Source: Sipunculus nudus
Lineage: Eukaryota; Annelida; Sipuncula; Golfingiida; Sipunculidae
DNA length: 64,000 bases
Assembly: GCA_026874595.1 (NCBI GenBank)
Contig: CM049310.1
Location: 19,074,058 to 19,138,057 of the forward strand
Direction of reading: 5' to 3'
The notes below the pieces were generated by a model. The model saw only the letters and a program-made list of their open reading frames with translations. It was not told the origin of the DNA and did no database searches. The translations under genes were made by a program, and so were the position numbers. Of this stretch, positions 14,001 to 25,050 are shown in pieces; the stretch's first letter is position 1; each line of letters starts with the position of its first letter.

Positions 14001-17000
14001 GCCTGCTGGGAGGATTGGGATGAATAGTGATGGCCTGTCTCTGCTGTCATTGCAAGAGCTATCACGTCTGATGACTGTCTGGTTCCTCTTACATGTTATC
14101 TCTCTGCTGCTTGTTCTCCCAGCATTTACTCATTATCAAACACAGGTCACATGTTATGGTATTAGGTTTTGTTCACAATGAAAACATGCTGGATCAGATA
14201 TAGGGATGGTCATCCTCTGGTCACATTTATTTATCCAGACCCCAGTGAAGCCAGTGCTGGTGACCATTACCTGGAAGAGTGATGTACATAATTACAGTAG
14301 CAATAAATAATCACTATTAATCAGTTTCTGACAGAGAATTAATTAATGCCTAAGGAGGGCTAGGATTTTGGAAATGGGAGTGCTGGTCCATTAACCACTT
14401 GCAAGAGTGTTCCTGACTAAACAAATATTGTTCCTGTGGTTTTTTTTTTGGTGAGAATATTTTTAAGATATCTGTAGTCTGATTCTAAATGAGTGGGGCT
14501 TCCATGAACATTTTAAATTTAAATTTCAATAAGCTTCCATGAACATTTCAAATTTAAATTTACATTCAGTCTTATTGAATAAAGGTTAATATAATGAGAG
14601 AACATGATTTTGGTAAAAAGATGAGCCACATATAAGTAATGTTTATATTTTGTCCCTGTCCATGAACATGTGATCTGCTTGCTGACACAGTTAATGACAC
14701 ACAAACAAATGTGCCATCATTGGTGTTTGATGTCTAATGAGTCATTCTTACCTATCTTATATTGCTATTACCTCATGTCTTGGCAAATTTAAATGGAGGA
14801 TTAATGTTTACTGTATGTTTCTTGTTGCAGTCATGGGTGTTTGATCTACATGGTGACACAGATCGCTTCAGGCATGAAGTACTTGGAGAGTCTGAACATG
14901 ATCCACCGAGACTTGGCTACCCGGAACTGCCTGGTGGGTGACCAGTTCACAATCAAAATCTCTGACTTTGGCATGAGTCGAAGCCTCTATAGTTCTGACT
15001 ACTACCGCATGGAGGGGAGGGCGGTACTGCCCATCAGATGGATGGCCTGGGAAAGTATATTATTGGTAAGTGTGTCAAGGATGCAGAAGAATTAGATTTT
15101 CTGTAAAACATTGAGAATTTTCTTGCACTTTTCATCATTAATACTAAAACATCAGTTTTAGAGTGAAGGGAATATTTGCTATATTTTGAAGCATATAATA
15201 ATCATTCTGTGCTTCTTTGAGCTGTTCTCTTGTATTTCTCTGTTCAGTATATAAGTGACTAGCTGATAAACCTGGTATACCAGGCTTTAACTGGGATTTG
15301 GGAGATGTAATACTGGGAGTAACTGAGAGGAGGAATGTTTGGTCAATTTTTAGCTCAGCTGACTGTAAGTCATCTGAGCTTTAGCAATCACTCTTTGTCC
15401 ATCGGCCGTCCGGCCATCCTGTCGTCTGTCCGTTAACAGGGCACAAATCATAACCGCTAGACCTATAATCTTTTTACTTGAGATTCAGAAAGGTCCATGA
15501 AAAATCTTCTTGGAAACTTGACATTAGGTCTCTGTTACCCATATTCTTCGAGCCATGGGGCTCTTAGAAACCCCCGAGATTAATGAAAAATTTGATACAA
15601 AAGCTCAAGTGTTTGAACAACTAATGCATTGATCACCTTAATTTTTTGCATGGATATTGATCATTGAGTGTTTAATCAGTTTCTGCAGACTGGTGGCGCC
15701 AACTGTATTTTTTTTTTTAATTTTTACCAGTTTTTTCCTGTATTTTTGATACCTTTAAAGATGCGGTCATCTGTTAACAGGGCACAAATCGTTACAGCTG
15801 GACCTACAATCTTCTTTCATGATATGCAGGGAGGCCCATGAAAAGTCTCTTAGGAAACCTAAAATAAGATCTCTGTTACCCGAAACCTCTCAGCTATGGG
15901 GTTGAAGTACCCCCAGAGTTATGGAAAAATTGTTACAAAATCAAAAATGATCTAAACAACTAATGCATTCTTTGCATGGATATTGGTCATGGAATGTTTC
16001 ATCAGTCTGCAGACTGGTGATGCCACCTGTATATATGTTTTTTAAAGATTTTTTTTTTTTACGTTGTTTTTGAAACTTTAAAAGATGTGATCATCTGTTA
16101 ACAGGGCATATATTTTAATGACTTGACCTAGAAACTATTATCTTGACATGCAGAAAGGCCCATGAAAAGTCTCATAGAATCTTTCAACTTGACATCCTAT
16201 AAGATTCATAAGTCTCCAAGGAAACCTGAAATTAGGTCTCTCTTACCCATACCATTTGAACTATGGCGCTCATAAGTGCCCTCAAATCAATTAAAAGTTT
16301 AAAACAAAAGCAGGGCACAAATCATAAACATTGGACCTAGAATCTTCCAATTTGACATCCAGGGAGGTCCATAAAATGTCTCCTTGCAAACTTGAAATTA
16401 TAGGTGTCTATAACTCATATTTTACAACTTATGCGGCATGTTTGAGCACCCCAAAAATAATGCAAAATACATACAAATTGGGAGATTCCTCAGGAATTAG
16501 TGAAAGGATTGTCTTAAAATTTGGTGTGCTTATGCGTCTTAATGAACTTAAGCTAACTTGCATGAATGATGATGCCACCTACATTATCTTAATTAGTTCC
16601 CTATGCAAGGTCACATGGTCAACATGTCAGTGGGCTTAGCGTCATGACCCATGGGTCACTTGTAACATATAGAATTTCAGTGGGTTATTGTCTCAATAAG
16701 ATTATATGTACAAATATATGTTTTATATTTATTTTGTGGCGCTGTGCTCATGGCAAGAAATTCATACACCAGTATGTTTATACCTTAATTGAAGACCTGG
16801 ACAGTGATGATGTTTACATTTGCGAATCGGAATGGGACGTGGGGGCACTCAGGTTTCAATGATCTTTGACTTGTTACTATTGTTGGACATTTAGAGAAAA
16901 GGTTTTTTTAGGGGAAGACACGAACCTCAGTAGCAGAAGTAGACCAAAAGGGGAGTCCAAGGGGTCCCTTCCCCTTTTCAGCTGCAGACTTTTTAAAATA

Positions 17001-17989
17001 ATATCAGACCAATTTTTAGGCTCGGGAAAACCATGACCCCACCTCAACATCACCCCTTTTGCAGAAATGGGGACTGTTTAATAGGTTTTGTCATTAATCC
17101 TCCTGGGTTGAATCCCTTCCTTTCATAAAGCAAGAGTGATGTGTGTTTCACATTGACTGACCATGCACTTTGGTCAGAGCCTTTGTAAAATTTCAGACTA
17201 AACATGCTTAAATCCGTCACTGAAAACCAGGTTAATCACATGCATAATAATCCTTTATCCTACACAGGAAGTGACCACAAAGACAATCAGGTCTTTATTG
17301 AAGGCAGTTTGGCTGTTTTCGGGGGTATTCTCCACTCAAGTCAGAAAACACGCTAAAATCACTCGTAATGATGTGTACATTAAAATTTATTTATTGTCAT
17401 ATCGGCGAGGACACTGCGGGAACAAAAACCTATAAAATGAGGTATGCCACAGTCATACGCCAAGCAGTTTCAGAGAACATTGCAAACAAAGGTGGACCGA
17501 ATTCCTTTTATAAGTGTTAGATATAGATTATACTTTGGAGGATATAAGGAAAAGGTGAATAAATCACTTTATTTGCTGCTGTTAAATCTGTTATTCGCTC
17601 ATGATGAATGGTATGATAAAGTACTTATGATCTTTCTGATTTTTCAGGGCAAGTTCACTGCAAAGAGTGATGTGTGGTCATTTGGAGTAACCTTGTGGGA
17701 GGTGCTGACGTTTGCTAGAGAGCAACCATATGATAACATGACAGATGAACAAGTGATTGAGAACTGTGGGCACTATTTCCGTGATGACGGGTTAGAGGTA
17801 GTGCTGCCTCAGCCCGCTGTATGTCCGCGCGAAGTTTACGATCTAATGCGCCAGTGCTGGAGCAAAGAAGCTGCACTTAGACCCGCATTCCATGAAATAC
17901 ATTTATTCTTACATCGAAATAATATGGGCTACAAGCCCCAGGAGGACAGAAGTACATTACCTAAAACAGCAAGCTTAACCACAGTGTAG
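4857..17989 (+). CDS. DDR gene A: discoidin domain receptor tyrosine kinase (5' partial, multi-exon)
   Basis: This is a single-pass receptor tyrosine kinase of the discoidin domain receptor family; known members bind collagen and signal through slow tyrosine autophosphorylation. Joined exons are 4857-5004, 5416-5940, 7402-7506, 9766-10188, 10591-10922, 11423-11550, 12163-12363, 14831-15065 and 17648-17989. They total 2439 nt and form one open frame of 812 codons plus TAG. Order of parts: end of the discoidin domain (YGCTW), DS-like domain (VGWRNDT, VRNFT), short Thr/Pro stalk, transmembrane helix ([20 protein letters not shown]), Pro-rich juxtamembrane region, and kinase with [25 protein letters not shown] and SLYSSDYY. 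The [16 protein letters not shown] block is DDR-specific. The signal peptide and the first part of the discoidin domain are not visible and are presumed to lie left of the window. All junctions are GT/AG with matching phases. I cannot say whether it is the orthologue of vertebrate DDR1 or DDR2; the duplication looks lineage-specific. Confidence 0.95.
5416..5940 (+). CDS. DDR A exon: DS-like domain
   Basis: This 525-nt exon, phase 1 on both sides, encodes the whole discoidin-like second domain of the ectodomain. Recognisable DDR blocks are DGILSYD at the start, [40 protein letters not shown] and LISEVQFDS at the end. Two N-glycosylation sequons are visible (NDT and NFT). The donor is gtgagt. 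The corresponding exon of gene B has exactly the same length. Confidence 0.95.
7402..7506 (+). CDS. DDR A exon: extracellular stalk
   Basis: This 105-nt exon lies between ttttcag and gtaagt, phase 1 on both sides. It encodes a Thr/Ser/Pro-rich stretch beginning EIASGDF, the likely stalk between the DS-like domain and the membrane. Sequence similarity to the gene B stalk (VAVGNF) is limited to its first residues, but position and phase agree. If the donor were skipped, the frame would run only 13 codons (a short hydrophobic end) to a TAA. Confidence 0.85.
8560..8640 (+). CDS. Possible alternative cassette, or vestigial copy of the transmembrane-exon start (DDR A)
   Basis: An open, phase-compatible segment follows tcatttcag and could end at G|gtattg (27 codons, phase 1 kept). 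It encodes NGNASQ, then HFDKDMIG, which matches the start of the gene B transmembrane exon (NGSASQ, then RFDDQLIGI) better than chance. It also resembles [10 protein letters not shown] in the next exon of gene A. Read straight through, it ends IGIVLL and then TGA, so the rest of the transmembrane helix is missing. It may be a decayed exon duplicate, a cassette adding an N-glycosylated stalk segment, or a terminal exon making a soluble ectodomain. Confidence 0.5.
8786..8930. repeat. ~58-bp repeat, three copies (DDR A intron)
   Basis: Units of the form tacccagcatgcaccagtga plus tttcag-aatgggaa are repeated three times downstream of the 8560 exon-like segment. No function is apparent. Confidence 0.8.
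9766..10188 (+). CDS. DDR A exon: transmembrane and first juxtamembrane part
   Basis: This 423-nt exon, phase 1 on both sides, follows atttcag and ends before gttagt. It encodes a short stalk, FDAEHIG, a hydrophobic helix of about 23 residues and the stop-transfer cluster RNRRRK. The cytoplasmic juxtamembrane region that follows contains [12 protein letters not shown], which is identical in gene B, a PPEY motif (PPxY type, WW-domain ligand class) and TPESI at the end. No NPxY motif like that of vertebrate DDR1 is visible. Confidence 0.94.
10591..10922 (+). CDS. DDR A exon: proline-rich juxtamembrane and kinase glycine loop
   Basis: This 332-nt exon follows tttgttacag and ends at the Glu codon of the glycine loop before gtcctt (phase 0). 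It encodes EYAVPDL (a YxxP site of the Crk SH2-ligand class), a run of prolines followed by Arg (SH3 ligand type), the DDR-typical block [23 protein letters not shown] and GEGQFGE. The last tyrosine block and FPR are shared with vertebrate DDRs just ahead of the kinase. Confidence 0.94.
11423..11550 (+). CDS. DDR A exon: kinase N-lobe with catalytic Lys
   Basis: This 128-nt exon begins phase 0 and ends phase 2 before gtacat. It encodes VHLCEA, directly continuing the glycine loop, then FLVN and VAVKML with the ATP-anchoring lysine. The matching exon in gene B is also 128 nt. Confidence 0.95.
12163..12363 (+). CDS. DDR A exon: kinase alpha-C helix to hinge
   Basis: This 201-nt exon, phase 2 on both sides, encodes [22 protein letters not shown] (the Glu is the alpha-C residue that pairs with the catalytic lysine), the hinge [12 protein letters not shown], and the kinase insert [13 protein letters not shown] that varies between DDRs. 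The donor is gtttgt. Confidence 0.95.
14831..15065 (+). CDS. DDR A exon: catalytic and activation loops
   Basis: This 235-nt exon encodes QIASGMKYL, the catalytic loop HRDLATRN, the DFG motif, the activation loop SLYSSDYYR with three tyrosines placed as in other DDRs, and [13 protein letters not shown]. It ends phase 0 before gtaagt. Compared by eye with the gene B exon, 11 of 79 residues differ. Confidence 0.97.
15066..17647. other. Last DDR A intron
   Basis: 2.6 kb, largely filled by the interspersed repeat at 15340-16420. From 16420 to 17640 nothing is recognised. Confidence 0.7.
15340..16420. repeat. Interspersed repeat with ~330-bp internal copies (DDR A intron)
   Basis: Begins tagctcagctgactgtaag. 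The block gttaacagggcacaaatc, then cctagaatctt, then ggtccatgaaaagtctc, then ggtctctgttaccc recurs at about 15433, 15772 and 16094, with a partial copy at about 16310. No coding potential is evident. It is probably a mobile or formerly mobile family. Confidence 0.7.
17648..17989 (+). CDS. DDR A terminal exon: kinase C-lobe and tail
   Basis: This 342-nt exon follows gatttttcag and ends with TAG. It encodes [45 protein letters not shown] and [11 protein letters not shown]. After the kinase comes a tail of about 20 residues not present in vertebrate DDRs, ending LTTV. That has the S/T-x-V form of a class I PDZ ligand; gene B lacks the -2 Ser/Thr. Confidence 0.96.
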   Translation, partial: GKFTAKSDVWSFGVTLWEVLTFAREQPYDNMTDEQVIENCGHYFRDDGLEVVLPQPAVCPREVYDLMRQCWSKEAALRPAFHEIHLFLHRNNMGYKPQEDRSTLPKTASLTTV

Positions 17990-18389
17990 TAGTGACTGAT
18001 TGGTTTTTAGCAAAAAATGTTTTAGTTTTACCAGAGCACATGCATTTCTTGTTGTGCTGGTTGATCTGTTCACACCACCACCTGGTGTGCATATTGTGAA
18101 CTAGCTGGACCTGAACTGTGGCGGTGTCATTGGCTGACGGCTGTGTGTGCATGTGTTTCTTTATGTGCTGGCCTCGTGCTGACCCATACAAGCAAACCTC
18201 ATAATGGGAGATCTGTGCTATCAAACTTTAAAACCAAATCCACTACAGTCAGTTGTGGTTTTGGTTATTAAAATGACCAGTTTATATTGTCTAGAATGGT
18301 GGTGATGTTGACCAGGAATATGGGAAATGCTTGTGACCTCTGCTACACTGTGAATACCATAATCACCAAGTTAATGGGGCACCCTCTGA

Positions 18390-19610
18390 CTAAGACAAAT
18401 CCAGGTTCATGTGGCACCCACTAACAGTACCATCAGATGCATGTGATGTGGCACCTCCTGATCTTGTAACGTACATGCACCTTGCTATATAGCTACCTTT
18501 AGATACATGTGGCCTGCTTACTACAGCTTTTATAAGGGTCATGTGGCCACTACTGAATACTACAACCTTCAGTTTCATGTGGCACCTATTGCTCCTTCAT
18601 GTGGAGTGGTGCCTCCTGCATACAGCTACCTGCTCCTTTTCAACAGTCACTTGGTGCAGCACCCCCTGAATACAACTGCTTTAGTTTCATGTGGCATGGG
18701 ACTTTACTATAACCATCATCAGGTTCATGTGGCACCTCCTGACTAAAGGTACTGCTAGTTCATGTGTTTTGGCACCTCCTGACTACAGATGCTTCAGGTT
18801 TTCATGGTACTTCCAGAAAGTGACTAGCTTCAGGTTCATGTGGCACCTCTATACAACTACTTCCCAAGTTCTTATGATGTTGCCCCTCCTGCTATAAGCT
18901 ACTCCAGGTTCAAGTGATGTGGCACCTCCTGAATACAGGTATTCACTAGTTCTTGATATTTGGAACCTGACTTCAACTGCTTCAAGACCAACTGACTACA
19001 GCTGCTTCAAGTACATGTAATCTCGTACCTGGTTTTAGCTACTTCAAGTACATGTAATTTTTGCACCTGATTTCAGCTACATCAAGCACATGCGATGTGG
19101 CACCTGATTTCAGCTACTTCAAGTACATGTGATGTGGCACCTGATTTCAGCTACTTCAAGTTCATGTGATGTAATTCAGCTACATAGTGATCTGACACCT
19201 CTGAACTACAGATAAGTCAGGTTCCTGTGAAGTAACACATCCTGACTAATACTACTTCATGTTCAACTCACCCCCTAACTGTGGCTACTACAAGTTCATG
19301 TGGCACCTCCTGGCTACAATTGAGTCAGGGTCATATGATATGGCACCTCCTGACTATAGCTGAGTCGGAGTCATTTGATGTGGCACCTCCTGACTAATGC
19401 TGAGTCAGGGTCAAATGATATGGCACCTCCTGCCTAAAGCTGAGTCAGGGTCAAATGATGTGGCACCTCCTGCCTAAAGCTGAGTCAGGGTCAAATGATG
19501 TGGCACCTCCTGCCTAAAGCTGAGTCAGGGTCAAATGATGTGGCACCTCCTGACTAGAGCTGAGTCAGGTACATGTTCATCTCCTGACTACAGCCAGGTC
19601 AGGTTCATGT
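18390..19610. repeat. Minisatellite downstream of DDR A
   Basis: Degenerate tandem units around ttcatgtggcacctcctgac with variable spacing fill about 18.4-19.3 kb. They pass into near-perfect 40-bp units (gatgtggcacctcctgccta plus aagctgagtcagggtcaaat) at about 19330-19560. Part of it may belong to the DDR A 3' UTR, because no close AATAAA follows the stop codon. Confidence 0.9.
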
Positions 19611-19619
19611 GATGTTGCA

Positions 19620-22540
19620 ATGCCAGTCAACATTTTTGAGGCTCAAGTGGTTCCTCTTGTGTACTGCTCATTGAGGAATCACATCACATCCTCTTTGTGC
19701 TCATTTTGGACCTACATAACCTTGTACAATTGTGCATCATTATATTGACACTGCCTGTCTGCTCTATAAAGCTGATACATAGAGCTGGATACTGTGACAA
19801 GGAGGAAAGGAGTTGAACTGTGTCATCAAATGAAGATCAAAATTTGTATGAGGTGATAACAAAAGAGAAGTATTTGGTGTCATAGAGGTTTCTGAGTCTT
19901 GGGTGAAATAGTGTGAAATTACTCAACTTTAATAAGAAATTTACAGGTGTTTGTGGTTGCTTTTCTCATCAAAAGAGTGTTCCAGTGTAAAGCGCCACAG
20001 TACACATCCCTGCATACAAGGGAGTTTTAGGTATCAGTAGAACAGAACATGCTGATGTGATTGCCGCTGTGTGGCGAGAGACGGTTACGTCGCAGCTGAG
20101 ACGTCTGAGGATTGTATGACAAATGTGGCCAGTAAGGCAGAAATAGCAGTTTTGTCTTGAGAGGCAAACCTTTGAAAGAGAAGTGAAAGCAAAAGCAAAG
20201 TTAAAACAGTGAACTGCAATGGTTGTGAGATGAATACTAGTCAGAAATAGAAATAACGCTTGGACTGATTCAGTGGACATGTTAATGACAGAACTGGTTT
20301 AGTTTTATATTATATGGAGCAAAGATGCACCAATTTTGTGCCACATCATGTGGAAAATTTAAGAGGGAGTACTTAGAAAATATTAAATGTCACTTGCACT
20401 GATGTTTGGAGAATATTAAATTTCATTTGCTTTGAAGTTGGGAGCTGCTTCCAGACACAGTTTTGAACTTGTAGGATCATTTTGCAGACACTTTAGTTGA
20501 GAGTCCTGCTGTGATATTCATGAAAAGGGATACTGTTTATAATATCTCACCATGCATATTCAGCAGGGGTTAATGCGGTGAAAGTCGAGATAGACAGGAT
20601 TGTTCACGATTCTGTAAAACATGCAGAGAGTAGAAAACAAGGGTAGATGTAAAGAGAGACAGAGACAATGTACACAGATAACACAGGGTCTGCCATCCAC
20701 CAGAGTCATTTTGACAGATCTTAGTGTTACTCACTTTGTTTATGATGAGAAACTGTAAAATTATTAAAAATCTGTGCTTAAGTATGACAATGAACTGCAG
20801 CGGGGCACAGAGATGCTAATGTCAGGTTAAACAGACCATTAGTTGCGAGTAAGTGATTAATGTTAGAAAGTTGTGGATAAAGTATGCTTTCATCAGTTAC
20901 AGGAGAAAATGTTCTCACGTTTCTATAATGGTGCTGTATTTTCATACCTTTTTATGGAAGGAGAGAGAGTATACTTATCTTAATAGCCATTATTGTATGT
21001 TTTAACATGTAGTATGACTTGCATCCAGTCTATAGATGTCGGACTGGGTTATGCATATTTCATCTTGCAACAAATAAATAAACTTTGGAAATTCATGAAG
21101 CAAAATAATAAAGAGAGTTTAAATATTCTAGAAAATATTACTGATTTTAACCACAGTTTTGTATGCAATTGACTGGCAAGAATTTGTTAGTGAAGTTACC
21201 CAATATGCATATACTCATGAGGTGATTATATCTTCTGGTTATAGTCCATGTATACACAATTACCATTCAGAATCCTGCCCCTATAACAATTAGTCATTAT
21301 TATTTTGTTTCACATTATTTAATTATGACCAACTAATTCATAAATTTGTTTTTATTAACTTATTGTCCAAAACAATGCATGGCATTGAGTATATACTCTG
21401 GAAAGTTCAGAAATGTGAGTTACTTAAAACAAAAGACAGAAAGAGTGCAAAAGCGGCTCTTTGACCACTGGTTGATGAGGATTTATGGAAGATGGGTGGG
21501 GTATACTAGTTATTATTATTTATGTAACAATAGCCTTTGTTTGGTCCAATTTGTTCATGGTAGGTTCTCTGTAGTCCTGTATTTGGGATTTGTTGACACT
21601 GTAGCTCTGCGCCTTTATGTCAAACACATTTGTTGTTTCAATCAAGTTGTTAGCATTTACTTGTAGTTCTTTTAACAGCTCCTTTCAAACTTCGAGCTCA
21701 TGAAGCCATTGTCCAGCACTTGACCGCTCCAGGTTGAAATGTTGTACAAAGTTTGAGATAATAATTGTCTCTAGTAGTATATTGCTTTCAGTCTCTTTCA
21801 TCAAAGTCTTATAATCAAACCATTGGATACAGAGTTGCACCAAATACCCTTAGTTATAAAAGGTCAAGGTCATGGCTGATGTCAAGGTCATCCTAGATCT
21901 TATGCCATAATGTTTGAATTTATGTGCTCAAAGCTTTGTGAATTTATCCGTTTGTTATATGTGGTGACTTCTGTCAAAGCATGTTTTGTATATATGAAAT
22001 TGATGAAAATAAATTATATATTTGGAATTTGTATATTGTGGTTGATATTCATTTAGAGGCTCAGCAGACAAAAATGTATTTCCCTTGTTTAAACAAAGAA
22101 TAAATTTTCTAATGAGGGTAGGGTATTGTGGGTAATGTGTGTCAAACATTTAACCATCCCGGTGCTTAACCTAGATCGAAACTCTGTTCAGATACTACAA
22201 AATATATGACACTGTTGTCTGTAAAAGCACCAATGTCACTCCAAAATGATGCAGATATTTCCCCATGTCCATAATTCATAGGGAGGGTTAAGCGATATTC
22301 ATTTTGAAAATATACATTGAACAGCTTAAAGGCCTTTGTTGACTCAAGAAATTAAATCTATCCCAACCCTTTTCTATCCTAGCAAATTTGAAAGATGCCA
22401 GATCTGTTCAGTGATTACTTCCTTGTTTTAAATGTTGACAAAAGGAGGCACCACTCTACCATATAAAAGGCCAAATGACTTTGTTTCAGTGAATAAATGT
22501 TAATCCGGTCCATACAGAATATTAAGTATAACTGAATTCT
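19620..22540. other. Intergenic, no recognised feature
   Basis: Unique-looking AT-rich sequence. Open frames here are short and lack family motifs. Confidence 0.6.
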
Positions 22541-22553
22541 CATATTGGACATC

Positions 22554-22570
22554 CCCCCCCCCCCCCCCCC
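22554..22570. repeat. Poly-C tract (17 C)
   Basis: An uninterrupted run of 17 C on the + strand, poly-G on the - strand. Length is likely to vary between copies or reads. Confidence 0.95.
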
Positions 22571-22997
22571 AAATCTCAGAGGCAACAGTTCCATTCGATC
22601 CAAGCATGACAGTTTTTATTTTAAATTGTTGTTAAAAATTTTGACACTAGGGGGCATCACAATACAATAGTATATCTTTGTTGGGGCCCACTCATAAAAT
22701 TTGAAATCAGTTTTGGTTCAAGGAAAACCAGTTATGTATGGTTTCTCCTTTGTATTAATAGGTGCACAGGTTTGGTACATTTTAATAGACAAATTATTAT
22801 AATATAAATTAATAAAATTAAATCAAACGATGAAAATGTAAAAATTTAGAGACCCATGTCTAAGCACTTTGACTAGTGACTGGCCATTTATGATAAAAAT
22901 AGTTTCTCTGTTTCCTGTGTTACGGAACCTAATATAAAAAGATCACGTATGCGTGATGAACACAAATTTTGTAATGGAGATAAAAAAAATCAGATTC

Positions 22998-23685
22998 TGT
23001 AACACTAGGCAGCGTGAAATGTCTAGGGGAATGAATAAAGAAGTCAGTGGTTTTTTGTTAACAAATAACTTATAATTTATTCTTAAAACAACCCTAACAA
23101 TACAATACACTAAATCAATACAATGACATAGAAAAATAATGTGCACAGTACCTGGATACCAACACCGTCACCACAATAAGTTCTTTAAATGTATACTCTC
23201 GGAGAATGACAGTCCAGTGGAAAGTTCTTGCAACAACCCAGAAAGTAAACTGAAGTCCAATACATAAAATCCAGGAGAAAGTCTTTGAAAATCTATAATT
23301 GCCGCATTCGTCGGATAAGGTCCTGACACGTATGCGCTTCTGTGTCCACTGGAATCTGCTCTGCTGTTCTCTCTGCCCTCCCATTCTAAGACACAGCCCC
23401 TTTATATACCTTCACACCTCAAGCTGAGAATTTTCCACTTCTCGAACAGTCTATAAGATCTTGCACAACACAGTAAGACATGCGTTCAGGAATTCTCTAG
23501 AAAGACATCGCCGTGCCTCTACACACCATTGGTGTACACGTGATCTCGCCCCAAGCCAGCATAACAACAATAGTTCAACCAGTACGGATTAAACATAGAA
23601 TGTAATACGCGGCCAGACATGAGTGCCACAACAGGAGTTTTGCCCATGTCACATAATAAAAAGAGCACCTGTAACACCTGTAACA
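22998..23685 (-). mobile_element. Probable solo LTR
   Basis: On the - strand the segment starts TGTTACAGG and ends TGTTACA, with a TATA box (TATATAAAGG, complement of about 23401-23410) and an AATAAA (complement of 23076-23081) some 320 bases further on: the U3-R-U5 order of an LTR. No primer-binding site follows, and no gag/pol lies near. I found no clean target-site duplication, so the limits are approximate. Confidence 0.45.
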
Positions 23686-24090
23686 TATCCACATGTCAAA
23701 CAACATGGGCATACAGGATATGTGCATCTCATTTTTAGCTAGTCTACAGGGCTAAAGTAGGGATTTTAATTCAAAACTCATCTGAAAGACTGTTTATACC
23801 TCAATCATTGCTTATTTAACTCTAACAGGCACCAACAGTATCAATTTATAAAATAATTAACAAAATTGCACTACTTTGGCCCAATGCCACCATCATGCCA
23901 TCAGTTTTGGTTTCACAATTATAAAATGAACGGTTTCCCAGAAGCGAAACCAGTTTGTATTATCAAGTAGGCCCTTATATTCCTATCATTTTATCAAATA
24001 AAATGTTTGCCTTTAATGTGAATGAATAATGTAGTAATAAATGGTTTTGCATGAACTGAAACCAATGCTTGGCAGGGTTTTTAGCAGGAT

Positions 24091-25050
24091 ATTTACTCCC
24101 ATACCTTGAGAATCGCTGAGGCTAGATACTTTTTTTCAAGATTCAACTGTATAATGAAAATTAATCTTAATTTTAAAAAAAAATTATTTATTAGTATAAA
24201 TATAAAATCAGTATCTTAAATTTTGCCCAAATTTGACAATGGCACGTTTTTTTCCTGTAACTGCTGTGGATTTAATTTTCACAGCATGTTTTCATAAGCA
24301 TTTCATGTTAACATAAAAAATTTGAAACCAGTTGATCAAAAACTAGATTTTATTCAAGTTTTCAAGCATCATGTCATGTATTGTTTACATCAAGCTAGTG
24401 TTCTGCAGTTTGCTGGAGCTCAGCTCCTCAGTTTCCCAGGCCAGCTATTAGCTCCCAAAATTTGTCATACAGATGTCCCCAAAATCCCCTACCATGCCAA
24501 GAATTTGGTCACTAGGACTTTATTGCTTTGAGGGAAAACTTCAATTTTCCATTAAAAACTCATTGTAACTCTTCAAGACTGCATAATATCAAAACCACTG
24601 ATCTGACTTTGATCATATATAATAAACAAATTTTTCTATACATTCGCTGTGCACATGCCAGAAATGATGTCAGTATTGCGTTATTGTTATTGGCCCAAAC
24701 ATAATGCACTTCGTAAAAAAATCAAGATATATATTTACTCCCTTAACATGAGAATTGCTGAAGCTAGAGATATTTTGTCAGGGATATAACATAATTTAAT
24801 CAAGATTCAATAGTATACCCAAAATTAGTTCTGAATTCTTTTCAAATTTTATAAGTTATAAGTATAAATATAAAATCAGTAACTTAAATTTTGCCCAACT
24901 TTGACCATGGCACGTTTGTTTCCTGTAAGCACTGTTGATTTTCATATCATGCACACATAAGGATTTCAGCTTGTTAGTTTTGAAAGCTGAAAGAAATTGG
25001 CCAAAAACTGTAGCTTTTATTAAAGTTTTTATGAGACCATGTTAGGACAG
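24091..25050. repeat. Direct duplication of a ~300-bp segment, ~641 bp apart
   Basis: The stretch atttactccc through tataaatataaaatcagta, aattttgcccaa and atggcacgtttntttcctgt at 24091-24380 is repeated with about 80 percent similarity by eye at 24732-25050. No coding sequence is seen. Confidence 0.65.

Larger units (their letters stand above)
10189..14830. other. DDR A introns within the juxtamembrane/kinase part
   Basis: Introns 10189-10590, 10923-11422, 11551-12162 and 12364-14830. They are AT-rich; no repeats or RNA genes were recognised. The 14481-14570 stretch has a short local duplication (cttccatgaacattt, then aaatttaaatt). Confidence 0.7.

Noticed and set aside
21346-21666. 106-codon frame on the + strand
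   Set aside because: Does not begin with ATG at its stated start, has no recognisable motif and no splice context; treated as chance.
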